Positions 44,662 to 54,297 of a DNA stretch of 64,000 nt are shown in pieces (the first letter of the stretch is position 1; each line of letters begins with the position of its first letter). A program made the translations under genes and the position numbers. The DNA is taken from positions 682,001 through 746,000 of the forward strand of contig NZ_JACWMS010000003.1 of the NCBI RefSeq assembly GCF_014673215.1, read 5' to 3'. The notes under the pieces were generated by a model, which was not told where the DNA came from, ran no database searches, and saw only the letters and a list, made by a program, of their open reading frames with translations. This DNA comes from Gordonia hankookensis (lineage in GTDB: Bacteria > Actinomycetota > Actinomycetes > Mycobacteriales > Mycobacteriaceae).

Positions 44662-45816
44662 GTGCGCACCGTTTCCCGCCTCCGCCCCTTCGGCACGACG
44701 ATCTTCGCCGAGATGTCCGCGCTCGCGGTCGAACACGATGCGGTCAACCTCGGTCAGGGCTTTCCCGACACCGACGGGCCCCAGTCGATGCTCGCGGGCG
44801 CGCAACGCGCCATCGCCGAGGGCCACAACCAGTACCCGCCCGGGATCGGCGTGCCCGAACTCCGATATGCGGTGGCCCGCCACCAGCGGCGACATTACGG
44901 ACTGGACTACGACCCCGACTCAGAGGTGCTGATCACGGTCGGCGCAACCGAGGCGATCGCCGGAGCGGTGGTCGGACTCGTCGAGCCCGGCCGCGAGGTG
45001 GTGATGGTGGAGCCGTACTACGACTCGTATGCCGCCACCGTCGCGATGGCCGGCGGCATCCGCCGCACCGTTCCCCTGATCGCCGACGGCGACGGCTTCC
45101 GCCTGGACCGGGCCAGGCTGTCCGACGCGTTCGGCCCCGCCACGGCGATCATCCTGGTGAACTCACCACACAACCCCACCGGAACGGTCCTCTCCGACGA
45201 CGATCTCGCCGAGATCGCACGGCTGTGCGTCGAACACGACGTGGTCGCGGTGACCGACGAGGTCTACGAGCACCTGCTCTTCGACGACCGCGTCCATCGA
45301 CCACTCGCCACCTTCCCCGGCATGCGTGAGCGAACCCTGCGGATCTCGAGCGCCGCGAAGACCTTCAACTGCACTGGCTGGAAAGTCGGGTGGGTCAGCG
45401 GTCCTGCCCAGCTCGTCGCAGCGGCCCGCTCGGCCAAGCAGTTCATGTCCTATGTGGGTTCCGGACCGTTCCAGCCCGCCGTGGCCTCCGCCCTCGACGA
45501 CGAGATGGACTGGGTGCACGACTCAGCACAACGACTGGCCTCGGCACGAGATCTGTTGTCGAATGCACTCCGCGACACCGGATTCGGCGTCCACCGAAGC
45601 GAGGCAGGCTACTTCGTATGTGCCGATCCACGACCGCTCGGCTTCGACGACGGCGTCTCGTTCTGCCGCATGTTGCCCGAGCGGATCGGGGTCGCGGCCG
45701 TACCGGTCAGCGCATTCGTCGACGACGTCGGCCCCTGGCGACACCTCGTCCGATTCGCGTTCTGCAAGCGTGAGGACGTCATCGCCGAAGCCGCGCAACG
45801 ACTTCGGCAGCTCTAG
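44662..45816 (+). CDS. dapC: DapC-type N-succinyldiaminopimelate aminotransferase
   Basis: A 384-residue class I PLP aminotransferase. The PLP lysine is K233 in SSAAKTFNCTGWKVGW; other marks are NLGQGFPDTDGP (29-40), NSPHNPTG (167-174) and DEVYEHLLFDD (199-209). In the M. tuberculosis genome the matching gene (Rv0858c) lies near ercc3, as here, which supports the role in lysine/meso-diaminopimelate biosynthesis. Other class I transaminases with kynurenine or methionine activity are similar in sequence. The GTG start at 44662 is 81 bp from the divergent LppU-like gene. Confidence 0.82.
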   Translation: MRTVSRLRPFGTTIFAEMSALAVEHDAVNLGQGFPDTDGPQSMLAGAQRAIAEGHNQYPPGIGVPELRYAVARHQRRHYGLDYDPDSEVLITVGATEAIAGAVVGLVEPGREVVMVEPYYDSYAATVAMAGGIRRTVPLIADGDGFRLDRARLSDAFGPATAIILVNSPHNPTGTVLSDDDLAEIARLCVEHDVVAVTDEVYEHLLFDDRVHRPLATFPGMRERTLRISSAAKTFNCTGWKVGWVSGPAQLVAAARSAKQFMSYVGSGPFQPAVASALDDEMDWVHDSAQRLASARDLLSNALRDTGFGVHRSEAGYFVCADPRPLGFDDGVSFCRMLPERIGVAAVPVSAFVDDVGPWRHLVRFAFCKREDVIAEAAQRLRQL

Positions 45817-45825
45817 CGGGTGCCG

Positions 45826-46809
45826 TCAGCGCAGCGCAGGCATCACCTCGTCGACGAACAGGTCGAAGCTGCTGCGATCGTGCGCGATGTCGGGAAAATA
45901 GAAGATCCCATACGACATCCCCAGGTCGGCCAGCGCCGACAAGTTCTCGACCACCTGCTCCGGCGTCCCGACGGCCGGCATGCCGCGGTAGGCAGCCATG
46001 GTCGCCGCGGCAGCCTCGGGATGGACGAACCGCGCCAGCCGCTGCTCGAGGGCGTCGAGCCGACGCTCCACCTCGGCATCCGTCTCGGCGATCACGACGT
46101 TGTAATTCGCCGAACGCACGATGGATTCGTAGTCGCGCCCCAGGTCGGCGCAGTGTTGTTGTAGCACAGACGATTTGTGCGCGAATCCGTCGACTGTCCC
46201 GTCGAAGTTCGTGTAGTCGGCGTACTGGGCGGCGATCCTCAGGGTCTTCCGCTCGCCACCGCCCGCGATCCACAACGGGAGGCGGCCCGCCGTCGGCCGG
46301 GGTGCGCAGATCGCGTCGTCGACCTGGTAATGCACGCCGTCGAGACTCGCACGCCCGGTCTCCCAGGCCTGCTTCATGATCGCCACTCCCTCGTCGAGCC
46401 GAGCGAGTCGCTCACCAGCGGACGGGAAGCCATAGCCGTACGCACGCCACTCCTGCTCGTACCACCCGGCGCCGATTCCCATCTGCACCCGCCCGCCCGA
46501 GATGAGGTCCGCGGTGGCCGCCACCTTCGCCAGGTACATGGGATTCCGATAGCTCATCGCCGTGCACATCTGCCCGATATCGACGCGGGAGGTGGTGGCT
46601 GCGAAAGCCGACACCAGGCTCCACGCCTCGTGGGTGGCCTCGTCGGTCGGCATCGGGACCGTGTGGAAGTGGTCGTACACCCAGATCGAATCCCATTCCG
46701 TCCCTTCGGCGGTCGCGGCCAGCGACGACATCACCGACCAGTGGTCGGCCGGCGCGATGCCGGTGAGATCGAGACGCCAACCCTGTGGAATGAACAGTCC
46801 GAATCGCAT
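45826..46809 (-). CDS. LLM-class F420-dependent oxidoreductase
   Basis: A 327-residue luciferase-like TIM-barrel protein. Typical segments are the start MRFGLFIPQGW, the strand WDSIWVYDHFHTVPMP, and the coenzyme-binding region ISGGRVQMGIGAGWYEQEWRAYGYGFPS. In actinobacteria this group uses F420 rather than FMN. The substrate is unknown. It converges with dapC with a 9-bp gap and is divergent from a TetR gene, which may control it. Confidence 0.83.
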   Translation of the reverse strand: MRFGLFIPQGWRLDLTGIAPADHWSVMSSLAATAEGTEWDSIWVYDHFHTVPMPTDEATHEAWSLVSAFAATTSRVDIGQMCTAMSYRNPMYLAKVAATADLISGGRVQMGIGAGWYEQEWRAYGYGFPSAGERLARLDEGVAIMKQAWETGRASLDGVHYQVDDAICAPRPTAGRLPLWIAGGGERKTLRIAAQYADYTNFDGTVDGFAHKSSVLQQHCADLGRDYESIVRSANYNVVIAETDAEVERRLDALEQRLARFVHPEAAAATMAAYRGMPAVGTPEQVVENLSALADLGMSYGIFYFPDIAHDRSSFDLFVDEVMPALR

Positions 46810-46916
46810 GGCCCCACGCTACCCGGGACGGCCGGGCGTCGGTGCCGTCGGCGGGCACTAGACTCGATGTATGCCCGACCCGAACGGAGTCGGCGACAGC
46901 TAGGAGATCGACGACG

Positions 46917-47558
46917 ATGGGCAGGGTCCGCAGCGAGCGGGTCACCACAACGCGCACCCGAATCATGTCGACTGCCGAGCGACTCTTCGCCGAGCAGGGT
47001 GTTTCGACGGTCTCCAATCGCCAGATCAGCGAGGCCGCAGGCCAGGGCAACAACTACGCCGTCGGATACCACTTCGGCGGTCGGCTCGAACTGGTCCGGG
47101 CCATCCTCGAACATCACAACGCCGCGATCGAACCGCTGCGGCACATCATGGTCGATGCACTCGGACCGGACGTCGAGATTCGCGACTGGATCGGCTGTCT
47201 CGTCGCGCCGCAGACCGACTACCTGGGTTCACTCGGGACGCCCACCTATTTCGCCCGCTTCTGTGCGCAGATCACCATCGACCCGAAGTTCGGGACACTG
47301 CTCTACGATCAGGCGGTCGCATCCAGTGGACTGATGGCCGTTCTCACCGGCCTGTACTCGTCGCTGCCGGCGATTCCCGACGCCGTTCTCGAATCACGAG
47401 ACACCATGGCGCGCAACATGATCCTGCTGACCCTGGCCGACCATGAGCGGTCTCGTGCCGCCGGCGAGGCGACCGGGTCGTGGTCGGACGTCGGCCACCA
47501 GCTCATCGATGCGCTCGTCGGCATCTGGCTGGCGCCGGTGACCCACACGCCCGAATGA
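46917..47558 (+). CDS. TetR-family regulator
   Basis: A 213-residue TetR protein. The helix-turn-helix is VSTVSNRQISEAAGQGNNYAVGYHFGGRLELV (written in part; about residues 26-57), of the subtype with NNYAVGYHF in place of LYYHF. The rest is a helical sensor domain. AGGAG precedes the ATG. It is divergent from the LLM oxidoreductase and could regulate it. No clear palindrome was found in the 107-bp intergenic region. Confidence 0.82.
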   Translation: MGRVRSERVTTTRTRIMSTAERLFAEQGVSTVSNRQISEAAGQGNNYAVGYHFGGRLELVRAILEHHNAAIEPLRHIMVDALGPDVEIRDWIGCLVAPQTDYLGSLGTPTYFARFCAQITIDPKFGTLLYDQAVASSGLMAVLTGLYSSLPAIPDAVLESRDTMARNMILLTLADHERSRAAGEATGSWSDVGHQLIDALVGIWLAPVTHTPE

Positions 47559-47644
47559 CAGGCGACCGCGCAGGGGGCGCCGAACCGACGAGGACCCCCA
47601 CATCCCCGGAAGCCCGACACCCCCTGACACGGTCCCCCGACTGC

Positions 47645-47751
47645 GACCCCGGAGCCCCCCGGCCCCCGGGGTCCGACCCATTCAACCATCATTCAGTCAC
47701 CTGACTCAACATGCCGGGCGAGTTTTCTCGCCGAACGGCGACGACGTCGCC
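47645..47751. other. Cluster of hairpins between convergent genes
   Basis: Three inverted repeats follow one another: GACCCCGG/CCGGGGTC (47645-47652 and 47666-47673), GGCGAG-TTTT-CTCGCC (47717-47732), and GGCGAC-GAC-GTCGCC (47737-47751). The third ends one base before the stop of the SMP-30-like gene. None has a clear T-run, so they are probably weak bidirectional terminators of the flanking convergent genes. Confidence 0.4.
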
Positions 47752-48693
47752 TCAGCGTCGTGCGGAGACGGCCAGCAGCGCACCGGACTCGGTACCGACG
47801 ACCAGCAGGTCCGGGCGTCCCGGCCGCTGCGCGATGGCGGTGACCGGCCGGCCGACGCCGGCAACGCAGACGCTGCGGTTCGGCAGATCGACGGTGGCGA
47901 TCTGGCCCGTGGTCATCGTGACCGCCAACGTGCGATCGTCGAGCGCGACCAGATCGTCGAGCACCCCCGGGACGGGCCGGGTCACGTCGGCGGCGACCGA
48001 CACCGCGCCCGGATCGCCGATCGGCACTCGCAGGATCCGTCCCGTGAGACTCATCGTCAATGTCACGTACAGGTTGGCGCCGAGGACGACGATCCCGTTG
48101 GTGCTCGTGCCGTTCACGGTAGGCGACAGCGCGAGATTCTTCGGCGCCCGACGGGACCATGACGTGTCGATGACTCCGCGACGGTCGATGCGCAGGACAC
48201 CGAGGTTGCCGTCGGCGACATAGAGAAAACCGGCGTCGTCGAAGTCCATTCCGTTCGGCATACCCAGGCCTGTCGCAAAAACCTCTGCGGCGGGACGAGG
48301 CCGCGATGGATCCAGCCGGACGATCGTGCCCAGGCGCGGTGATCCCGGAATCATGTTGAGTGTGGTGTCACCGGAGGCGATGTAGAGCAGGCCGTCGGGT
48401 CCGGTCCGAATGGCACCGGGAGCGACGACATGCACTGCCGCGGTGCGATGTCCGGCAGGATCGAAGCGTTCGACCGTGTTGTCGAGCACCCTCGACACCC
48501 AGAGGTTGCCACGGTCGTCGAAGGTCAGGTTCTCGGCCCAGCCCGTGAGACTCGGCGACTCGGCCGCGGTGGTGACCGACACCGCGGGACAACGGGGAGC
48601 CGCGGTGGCCTGTGCCCCCACCGACAAGGGCACGATTCCGGCGACCACCGCCACCACCACAGCGACGACACGAATCCGGCCCGCTGTGATCAT
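47752..48693 (-). CDS. Secreted SMP-30/gluconolactonase-like beta-propeller protein
   Basis: A 313-residue exported protein with a signal peptide (about residues 1-32, ending GAQATAAP). The mature part has repeated beta-propeller blades: NLTFDDRGNLWVSRVLDN, AIRTGPDGLLYIASGD, GMDFDDAGFLYVADGN. These match SMP-30/NHL-like repeats that often bind a metal and act as lactonases. The ATG at 48693 gives the signal peptide; the open frame extends 81 residues upstream into the TetR promoter region. Divergent from tetR at 48858. Confidence 0.75.
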   Translation of the reverse strand: MITAGRIRVVAVVVAVVAGIVPLSVGAQATAAPRCPAVSVTTAAESPSLTGWAENLTFDDRGNLWVSRVLDNTVERFDPAGHRTAAVHVVAPGAIRTGPDGLLYIASGDTTLNMIPGSPRLGTIVRLDPSRPRPAAEVFATGLGMPNGMDFDDAGFLYVADGNLGVLRIDRRGVIDTSWSRRAPKNLALSPTVNGTSTNGIVVLGANLYVTLTMSLTGRILRVPIGDPGAVSVAADVTRPVPGVLDDLVALDDRTLAVTMTTGQIATVDLPNRSVCVAGVGRPVTAIAQRPGRPDLLVVGTESGALLAVSARR

Positions 48694-48815
48694 CGGATCT
48701 CCCCTCGTCCCCGCGGCAGCCGGCGCCGCGCCAACCCTGCGCAGGTCAGAGGCTATCCGACTCGGGGTCCACCGGACAGGCACACGAGGATGCACGCCCC
48801 GGAAAGACAAAAAAG

Positions 48816-48827
48816 CAGTCTGGACTG
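48816..48827. promoter_or_regulatory. CAGTC-TG-GACTG operator upstream of tetR
   Basis: The 12-bp palindrome CAGTCTGGACTG lies 30 bp upstream of the TetR start at 48858, flanked by A and T runs (AAAAG ... TTTC). This is a usual location for TetR autoregulation and may also control the BVMO operon that the regulator gene leads. Confidence 0.5.
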
Positions 48828-48857
48828 TTTCTTGAAATCCCGCTACGCTCCACCACC

Positions 48858-49439
48858 ATGACCGAGCAGCCCCCACCGGCGACGCGCACCCAGGCCCAGC
48901 GCACTGCCGCCACCCAGGCGAAAGTGCTCGACGCAACCGTCGATGCTCTCGTCGAGCTCGGATACGCCGGGACGACGACCCAGGAGGTCAACCGCCGCGC
49001 CGGGGTGTCCCGCGGCGCCCTGCTGCACCACTTCCCCACCCGCGAGGCGCTCGTCGTCGCCGCGGTCTCACACCTCGTGGATCGTCGGCTCGTCGAGCTC
49101 CTGACTCGTCCCCGCACCGGTCACGAGGACATCGAGATCATCGTCGAGGCGTTCAGTGGTCCGCTGTTCGACGCGGCACTGGAGCTCTGGGTGGCCGCGC
49201 GCACCGACCACGGGCTCCGCGAGGCGATGATCCCCCTCGAGCAGCGGGTCACCGACGCACTGGCGGCCGGGTGCGCCGACCTGTTCGGCGACCGATACAC
49301 CCCCGCCGAACTCGAGCTCACCGTGGAACTCGCACGTGGACTTGCAGTTTCCCGAATTCTCCGAACCGCCGACGCCGACCGTGCCCTCGTCACCCGGCTG
49401 CTCCCAGTGTGGAAGGAACTCCTCGACCGCCATGACTGA
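48858..49439 (+). CDS. TetR-family regulator heading a BVMO operon
   Basis: A 193-residue TetR protein with helix-turn-helix GYAGTTTQEVNRRAGVSRGALLHHF (about 35-59) and PTREALVVAAV following. Its last 8 bp overlap the start of the Baeyer-Villiger monooxygenase gene, so the regulator and enzymes are co-transcribed. The palindrome CAGTCTGGACTG upstream is its candidate operator. The effector is likely a ketone or steroid-like substrate of the pathway, by inference. Confidence 0.85.
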   Translation: MTEQPPPATRTQAQRTAATQAKVLDATVDALVELGYAGTTTQEVNRRAGVSRGALLHHFPTREALVVAAVSHLVDRRLVELLTRPRTGHEDIEIIVEAFSGPLFDAALELWVAARTDHGLREAMIPLEQRVTDALAAGCADLFGDRYTPAELELTVELARGLAVSRILRTADADRALVTRLLPVWKELLDRHD

Positions 49440-50985
49440 ACGCCCCGAACGCCCCGAACGCCCCGAACCGACCGAAGACGTCGACGTCCTGGTCGTCGGA
49501 ACCGGATTCGGCGGCCTCGCCGCCGTCCATCGCCTCCGCACAGACCATCCGCGGCTCACCATCAGGGTCATCGAGCGCGCCGCCGGTCCCGGCGGGGTCT
49601 GGCGCGACAACGACTATCCGGGTGCGGCCTGCGACGTGCCGACCTCCCTGTACTCGCTGTCCTTCGCCGACAACCCGGAGTGGTCGCACACCTACGGCCG
49701 GCAGCACGAGATCCGCCGCTACCTCGAGGCCGTCGCCCGCGACCATGCCGACGTCATCCGGTACAACTGCCCGCTCACGGCGGCGGCCTGGGACGACGAC
49801 ACCGCGCACTGGATCGCGGAGACCGGACTCGGCACGATCCGCGCGCGGCACCTCGTGGCCGCCTCCGGCGCGCTCTCCGAGCCGGGTGTCCCCGATCTGC
49901 CCGGGTCGGATCGGTTCGGCGGGACGATGTTCCACACAGCACGGTGGCGTCACGATCACGACCTCACCGGCCGCCACGTCGCCATCGTCGGCACCGGAGC
50001 CTCCGCGGTCCAGGTGGTTCCCGAGATCGTCGACCGGGTCGCGCACCTCACCGTCTTCCAGCGCACGCCCGCGTGGGTCGTCCCGCGGATGGACCGGACC
50101 ATCGGCCCCGTCGAACGGGGCGCCTACCGCACTCTGCCGATCAGCCATACCCTGGTGCGTCGGCTCACCTATCTCTATCGGGAGGCCTACGTGGTGATGA
50201 TGGCCCGCCGGCCACGGCTGCTCCCGGTGGCCACCGCACTCGCGAAGGCGCACCTGCGCCGCCAGGTCCGCGACCGTGGCCTGCGACGACGACTGACCCC
50301 CGACTACACCATCGGGTGCAAACGGATGCTGCTGACCAACAAGTGGTTTCCGGCGTTGCAACGTGACAACGTGACACTGACCGGAGCGATCTCCCGACTC
50401 GCCGACGGGGCGGCGATCGATGCCGACGGGACCGAACACCCGGTCGACACCGTCATCTTCGCCACCGGCTTCACACCCACCACGCCGCCGATCGCCAGGA
50501 TCCTCCGGGGCCGCGACGGCCGGACACTCGCCGAGGACTGGGCTGGTTCACCGAGCGCCTATCGCGGCGTCTCGGTGCACGGCTTCCCGAATCTCCACCT
50601 GATGTACGGACCGAACACGAACCTGGGACACAGTTCCATCGTGCTCATGCTCGAACCACAGGCCTACTACATCTCCGCCGTGCTCGAACACCTTCGTACG
50701 CAGGGCCGTTCGGTCGTCGAGGTGACCGGAGACGCCCAGCGACGCTACGCCGCCCGAATGGACGGCGAACTCGCAGGCACTGTGTGGAACTCCGGCGGCT
50801 GTTCGAGCTGGTACATGGATTCCTCGGGACGCAACTCGGTGATGTGGCCGACGTTCACCAAGGACTACCGAAAGATGATGTCGCAGTTCGACCCGACCGA
50901 TCACCTGATCACCGGCACCGGCACCGGCGCAACAGCCGCCGACATCACGCCGAGCTTCCCGGACACCGTGGGCGTCGTTCGATGA
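49432..50985 (+). CDS. Baeyer-Villiger-type flavin monooxygenase
   Basis: A 517-residue FAD/NADPH monooxygenase. The first Rossmann motif is VVGTGFGGLAAVHRL (21-35), the BVMO signature FxGxxxHxxxW is at F162-W172 (FGGTMFHTARW), and the second Rossmann motif is VAIVGTGASAVQV (183-195). It would insert oxygen next to a ketone, or N/S-oxidise. The N-terminus has a 9-bp coding repeat giving ERPERPERPEP. It overlaps tetR by 8 bp and the GMC oxidase gene by 4 bp, so this is a tight operon. Confidence 0.87.
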   Translation: MTERPERPERPEPTEDVDVLVVGTGFGGLAAVHRLRTDHPRLTIRVIERAAGPGGVWRDNDYPGAACDVPTSLYSLSFADNPEWSHTYGRQHEIRRYLEAVARDHADVIRYNCPLTAAAWDDDTAHWIAETGLGTIRARHLVAASGALSEPGVPDLPGSDRFGGTMFHTARWRHDHDLTGRHVAIVGTGASAVQVVPEIVDRVAHLTVFQRTPAWVVPRMDRTIGPVERGAYRTLPISHTLVRRLTYLYREAYVVMMARRPRLLPVATALAKAHLRRQVRDRGLRRRLTPDYTIGCKRMLLTNKWFPALQRDNVTLTGAISRLADGAAIDADGTEHPVDTVIFATGFTPTTPPIARILRGRDGRTLAEDWAGSPSAYRGVSVHGFPNLHLMYGPNTNLGHSSIVLMLEPQAYYISAVLEHLRTQGRSVVEVTGDAQRRYAARMDGELAGTVWNSGGCSSWYMDSSGRNSVMWPTFTKDYRKMMSQFDPTDHLITGTGTGATAADITPSFPDTVGVVR

Positions 50986-52712
50986 TCGGCCGTCGCGCCG
51001 AAGACGCATCCACCACCGATTTCGACGTCATCGTGATCGGCTCCGGCTTCGGCGGCTCGGTCGCCGCGCTCCGGCTGTCCGAGAAGGGCTACCGCGTCGG
51101 CGTCCTCGAGGCAGGCAGACGGTTTGCCGACGACGAACTCCCCGCGACGAGTTGGCGGCTCCACGACTACCTCTGGGCACCGCTCCTCGGATGTTATGGC
51201 GTGCAACGCATGCACCTTCTCCGCGACGTCCTGGTCATGGCCGGCGCGGGTGTCGGGGGCGGCTCGCTCAACTACGCGAACACGCTCTACCGGCCACCCG
51301 CGGCGTTCTTCGACGATCCGCATTGGGGTGACATCACCGACTGGGCGGACGAACTGGGACCGTTCTACGACCAGGCCGAACGGATGCTCGGCGCCACCAC
51401 ATACCCGCACGTCACACCCTCCGACAACGTGATGCGTGAGGTCGCAGCGGAATTCGGCGTCGAGGAGACCTTCGTCCCGACGCCGGTCGGCGTGTTCTTC
51501 GGGGAATCCGGGATCACCACCGAGGACCCGTTCTTCGGTGGTGCGGGTCCGGCACGCACCGGCTGCACCGAGTGCGGAGCATGTATGACCGGCTGCCGCG
51601 TCGGGGCGAAGAACACCCTGGTGAAGAACTATCTGTATCTCGCCGAACAAGCGGGCGCACAGATCATCCCGATGACCTCGGTGCATGCCGTCAGGCCCAG
51701 CGCCGAGGGCGGCTACACCGTCAGTGCCCATCGCACCGGACGCCGTCGCCGGGTACGCACCTACAGCGCGGACCAGGTGGTCTTCGCGGCCGGTACCTAC
51801 GGAACGAACAAACTTCTCCTGTCGATGAAACAGTCCGCAGAACTCGCCTGCCTGTCGGATCGTCTCGGCCAGGTCGTCCGCACCAACTCGGAGGCCGTGC
51901 TGGCCGCGACGGCACGCGACCGCACCATCGACTACACCCAGGGCGTGGCGATCACCTCCTCGTTCCACCCGAATGCGCACACCCATATCGAGCCGGTGCG
52001 ATACGGCAAGGGCAGCAACCTGATCGGCCTCCTACAGGCCGTACTCGTGGATGGTGGCGGACGTGTCCCGCGCGTGGTCAAGGCGATCGGGGCGATGCTC
52101 GCCGACCCGGCCGCCGCCCTCCGGTCGTTGTCGGTGCGGCATTGGTCGGAGCGCACGATCATCGCATTGGTGATGCAGACCGCCGACAACTCGATCGAAC
52201 TGTTCGCCAGGCGGGGGCGACTCGGTCCGCGTCTGCGCAGCCGGCCCGGCGCCGGGGACCCGCCGCCGCGGTGGATCCCCGAGGGACATCGGGCCGTCCG
52301 ATCGGTCGCCAGGCGTATCGACGGCGATGCCGGCGGCTCCGTCGTCGATCTCCTGAACATCCCGATGACAGCGCACTTCCTCGGTGGCTGTGCCATCGGG
52401 GCGGACTCGCAGACCGGTGTCGTCGACGCCTATCACCGGGTGTTCGGCCACCCGGGGCTGCACATCGTGGACGGTTCGACGGTCTCGGCCAACCTCGGCG
52501 TCAACCCGTCGCTCACCATCACCGCCGCAGCCGAACGGGCATTGGCCATGTGGCCCAATCGCGGTGAACAGGACCACCGCCCCGAACCGGGATGCGGCTA
52601 CCAGCCGGTGGAACCGGTGGAGCCGAGCCACCCGGCCGTCCCGTCCGGCGCACCGGGCGCTCTGCGCCTCCCGAGACGCCTACCCATCAGTCCCGTCCGT
52701 CATCACGCCTGA
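50982..52712 (+). CDS. GMC-family flavin oxidoreductase, ChoD-like
   Basis: A 576-residue FAD enzyme close in form and length to M. tuberculosis ChoD, a cholesterol oxidase-like protein of debated function. It starts with VIVIGSGFGGSVAALRL (17-33), has the GMC-type AGAGVGGGSLNYAN loop (87-100), a Cys-rich motif CTECGACMTGC with C195, C198, C201 and C205, and the C-terminal FAD/active-site region MTAHFLGGCAIG ... HIVDGSTVSANLGVNPSLTI (shown in part). The substrate is an alcohol, perhaps a sterol or terpenoid. It overlaps the monooxygenase gene. Confidence 0.83.
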   Translation: MIGRRAEDASTTDFDVIVIGSGFGGSVAALRLSEKGYRVGVLEAGRRFADDELPATSWRLHDYLWAPLLGCYGVQRMHLLRDVLVMAGAGVGGGSLNYANTLYRPPAAFFDDPHWGDITDWADELGPFYDQAERMLGATTYPHVTPSDNVMREVAAEFGVEETFVPTPVGVFFGESGITTEDPFFGGAGPARTGCTECGACMTGCRVGAKNTLVKNYLYLAEQAGAQIIPMTSVHAVRPSAEGGYTVSAHRTGRRRRVRTYSADQVVFAAGTYGTNKLLLSMKQSAELACLSDRLGQVVRTNSEAVLAATARDRTIDYTQGVAITSSFHPNAHTHIEPVRYGKGSNLIGLLQAVLVDGGGRVPRVVKAIGAMLADPAAALRSLSVRHWSERTIIALVMQTADNSIELFARRGRLGPRLRSRPGAGDPPPRWIPEGHRAVRSVARRIDGDAGGSVVDLLNIPMTAHFLGGCAIGADSQTGVVDAYHRVFGHPGLHIVDGSTVSANLGVNPSLTITAAAERALAMWPNRGEQDHRPEPGCGYQPVEPVEPSHPAVPSGAPGALRLPRRLPISPVRHHA

Positions 52713-52737
52713 GCACGCGAATCCCAGGAGCATCAGA

Positions 52738-53400
52738 ATGTGGAGTGTCGTCGAGTCCCGCACCGATCGTGATCTCTGGCCGGTGAGCCCACCGGCGCCG
52801 TGGCCTGCGTCGGTCCGTGCCACCCTCTGGTGGCACCGGGCCACCGACGACGCCCGGTCGCTGGCGATCTCCGACGCAACGACCATCCCGGTCACGATGG
52901 GGATGATGATCGACTATCTCGATTCGCCGGTCGGACCGTATCGCGAAGTCCTCGCCAGCCCGGTGCTGCTGGCGCCGAGCCGGCGGCTCGGACCTCTTCC
53001 GCGGCTGCATGTCCCGTTCATAGCGGTGGATTCGGAGACCTCTGTCCACGGCGGCCGTTCCCACTGGATGCTGCCCAAGGTGATGGCCGCGTTCACCGGA
53101 TCGGTGACATCGGAGATGGTCGCCAACGGAGCTGACTGGTCGGTGCACGTCATCGCGCGCTCGCTACCGGTGACACTGCCCATCGCCGGTGCGCTGGGCT
53201 TCGCGCAGCCGATCAGCCGGGCGGGCGGACCGGTCGACTTCCTCCGCGCCACGGCGTCACTCGCCGGGACCTTCCGACCCGCGCGCGTCGACGTCGTCCT
53301 CACCGGACCGACGCTCCCCACCTGGCTGAAAGCGGGTACGCATCAGGGCATCACGATCACCCGCGGCCGGATGTCGACCGGCCGCGGGCGTCGCTGCTGA
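52738..53400 (+). CDS. Acetoacetate decarboxylase-like protein
   Basis: A 220-residue protein of the acetoacetate decarboxylase superfamily. The Schiff-base Lys appears as K114 in SHWMLPKVMAAFTG, equivalent to the family W-x-F/L-P-K motif. The preceding VDSETSVHGGRSHW contains further conserved positions. Members decarboxylate beta-keto acids or act as aldolase/dehydratase-like enzymes. CCAGGAGCATC before the ATG is a good ribosome-binding site. As the last gene of the operon it may act on the product of the BVMO/oxidase pair. Confidence 0.72.
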   Translation: MWSVVESRTDRDLWPVSPPAPWPASVRATLWWHRATDDARSLAISDATTIPVTMGMMIDYLDSPVGPYREVLASPVLLAPSRRLGPLPRLHVPFIAVDSETSVHGGRSHWMLPKVMAAFTGSVTSEMVANGADWSVHVIARSLPVTLPIAGALGFAQPISRAGGPVDFLRATASLAGTFRPARVDVVLTGPTLPTWLKAGTHQGITITRGRMSTGRGRRC

Positions 53401-53414
53401 GGCTTGGCCCGTCG

Positions 53415-54227
53415 TCAGAAGTACTGCGCGCCACCGTCGATCGAGATGTGTTCGGCCGTGATGAACTTCGACTCGTCCGAGGCGAGGAACGCGACCACAT
53501 TGGCGATCTCGTCGGCCTCGGCGACGAACTGGTTCAGGAAGGTCATACCCATCCCGGCCAGTCGCGGGTTGGCCGCGTTGGTCTCCTCGATCCGGGCGAC
53601 CATCTGACCCGACCCCATCGGCGTGGCGACCGCTCCGGGATGGATGCTGTTCACCCGGACGTTGTGGTTCCCCAATTCGGCGGCGAAAGCCCTCGTCATC
53701 CCCACCAGCGCGTGTTTGCTCGTGGTGTAGTGGACCATGAAGGGCTGCATCTTCTTTCCGGCAAACGAGCTGGTCAGGATGATCGAGCCGCCACCTCGCT
53801 CGATCAGGTGAGGTGCGGTTGCGGTCACCGTGTTCCACGCGCCGATCACGTTGATGTCCATGGTGTCGCGGAAGCTGGTGGGGGTCACCTCGTCCCATGT
53901 CTCCGGGATGCAGATACCCGCGTTCGCCACCGCGATGTCGAGGCCACCGAACGCGGCGACACCGTCGTCGACAGCGGCCTTCAACTCGTCGAGGTCCCGC
54001 ACGTCACAGCGGACGAGATGCGCTTTCGATCCCTGTTCCTCGACGAGCCGGCCGGTCTCGTCGAGGTCCGCCTGGGTCGCCGGGTCGTACGGCACGCCGG
54101 GCAGCGGTCCCGCGATGTCGACACCGACGATCTGCGCGCCCTCGCCCGCCAGCCGAACCGCATGGGCGCGCCCCTGGCCCCGGGCGACCCCCGTGATGAA
54201 AGCGACCTTGTTGTCGAGACGTCCCAT
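53415..54227 (-). CDS. Mycofactocin-coupled SDR
   Basis: A 270-residue short-chain dehydrogenase of the subgroup associated with the redox carrier mycofactocin: start RLDNKVAFITGVARGQGRAHAV, an extended loop after the second strand (VDIAGPLPGVPYDPATQADL) that covers the nicotinamide site, and catalytic YTTSKHALVG after SSFAGKK. Family members oxidise alcohols with a bound, non-exchangeable NAD. It lies 70 bp downstream of a TetR gene on the same strand and converges with the acetoacetate-decarboxylase-like gene. Mycofactocin synthesis genes are not in the window. Confidence 0.8.
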   Translation of the reverse strand: MGRLDNKVAFITGVARGQGRAHAVRLAGEGAQIVGVDIAGPLPGVPYDPATQADLDETGRLVEEQGSKAHLVRCDVRDLDELKAAVDDGVAAFGGLDIAVANAGICIPETWDEVTPTSFRDTMDINVIGAWNTVTATAPHLIERGGGSIILTSSFAGKKMQPFMVHYTTSKHALVGMTRAFAAELGNHNVRVNSIHPGAVATPMGSGQMVARIEETNAANPRLAGMGMTFLNQFVAEADEIANVVAFLASDESKFITAEHISIDGGAQYF

Positions 54228-54297
54228 GGCAGAACTCCTTTCGTGACGCGGCGACCCCATGCCACCGCTGTCGAAGCAGATGTGATGAGTGCGCGCC

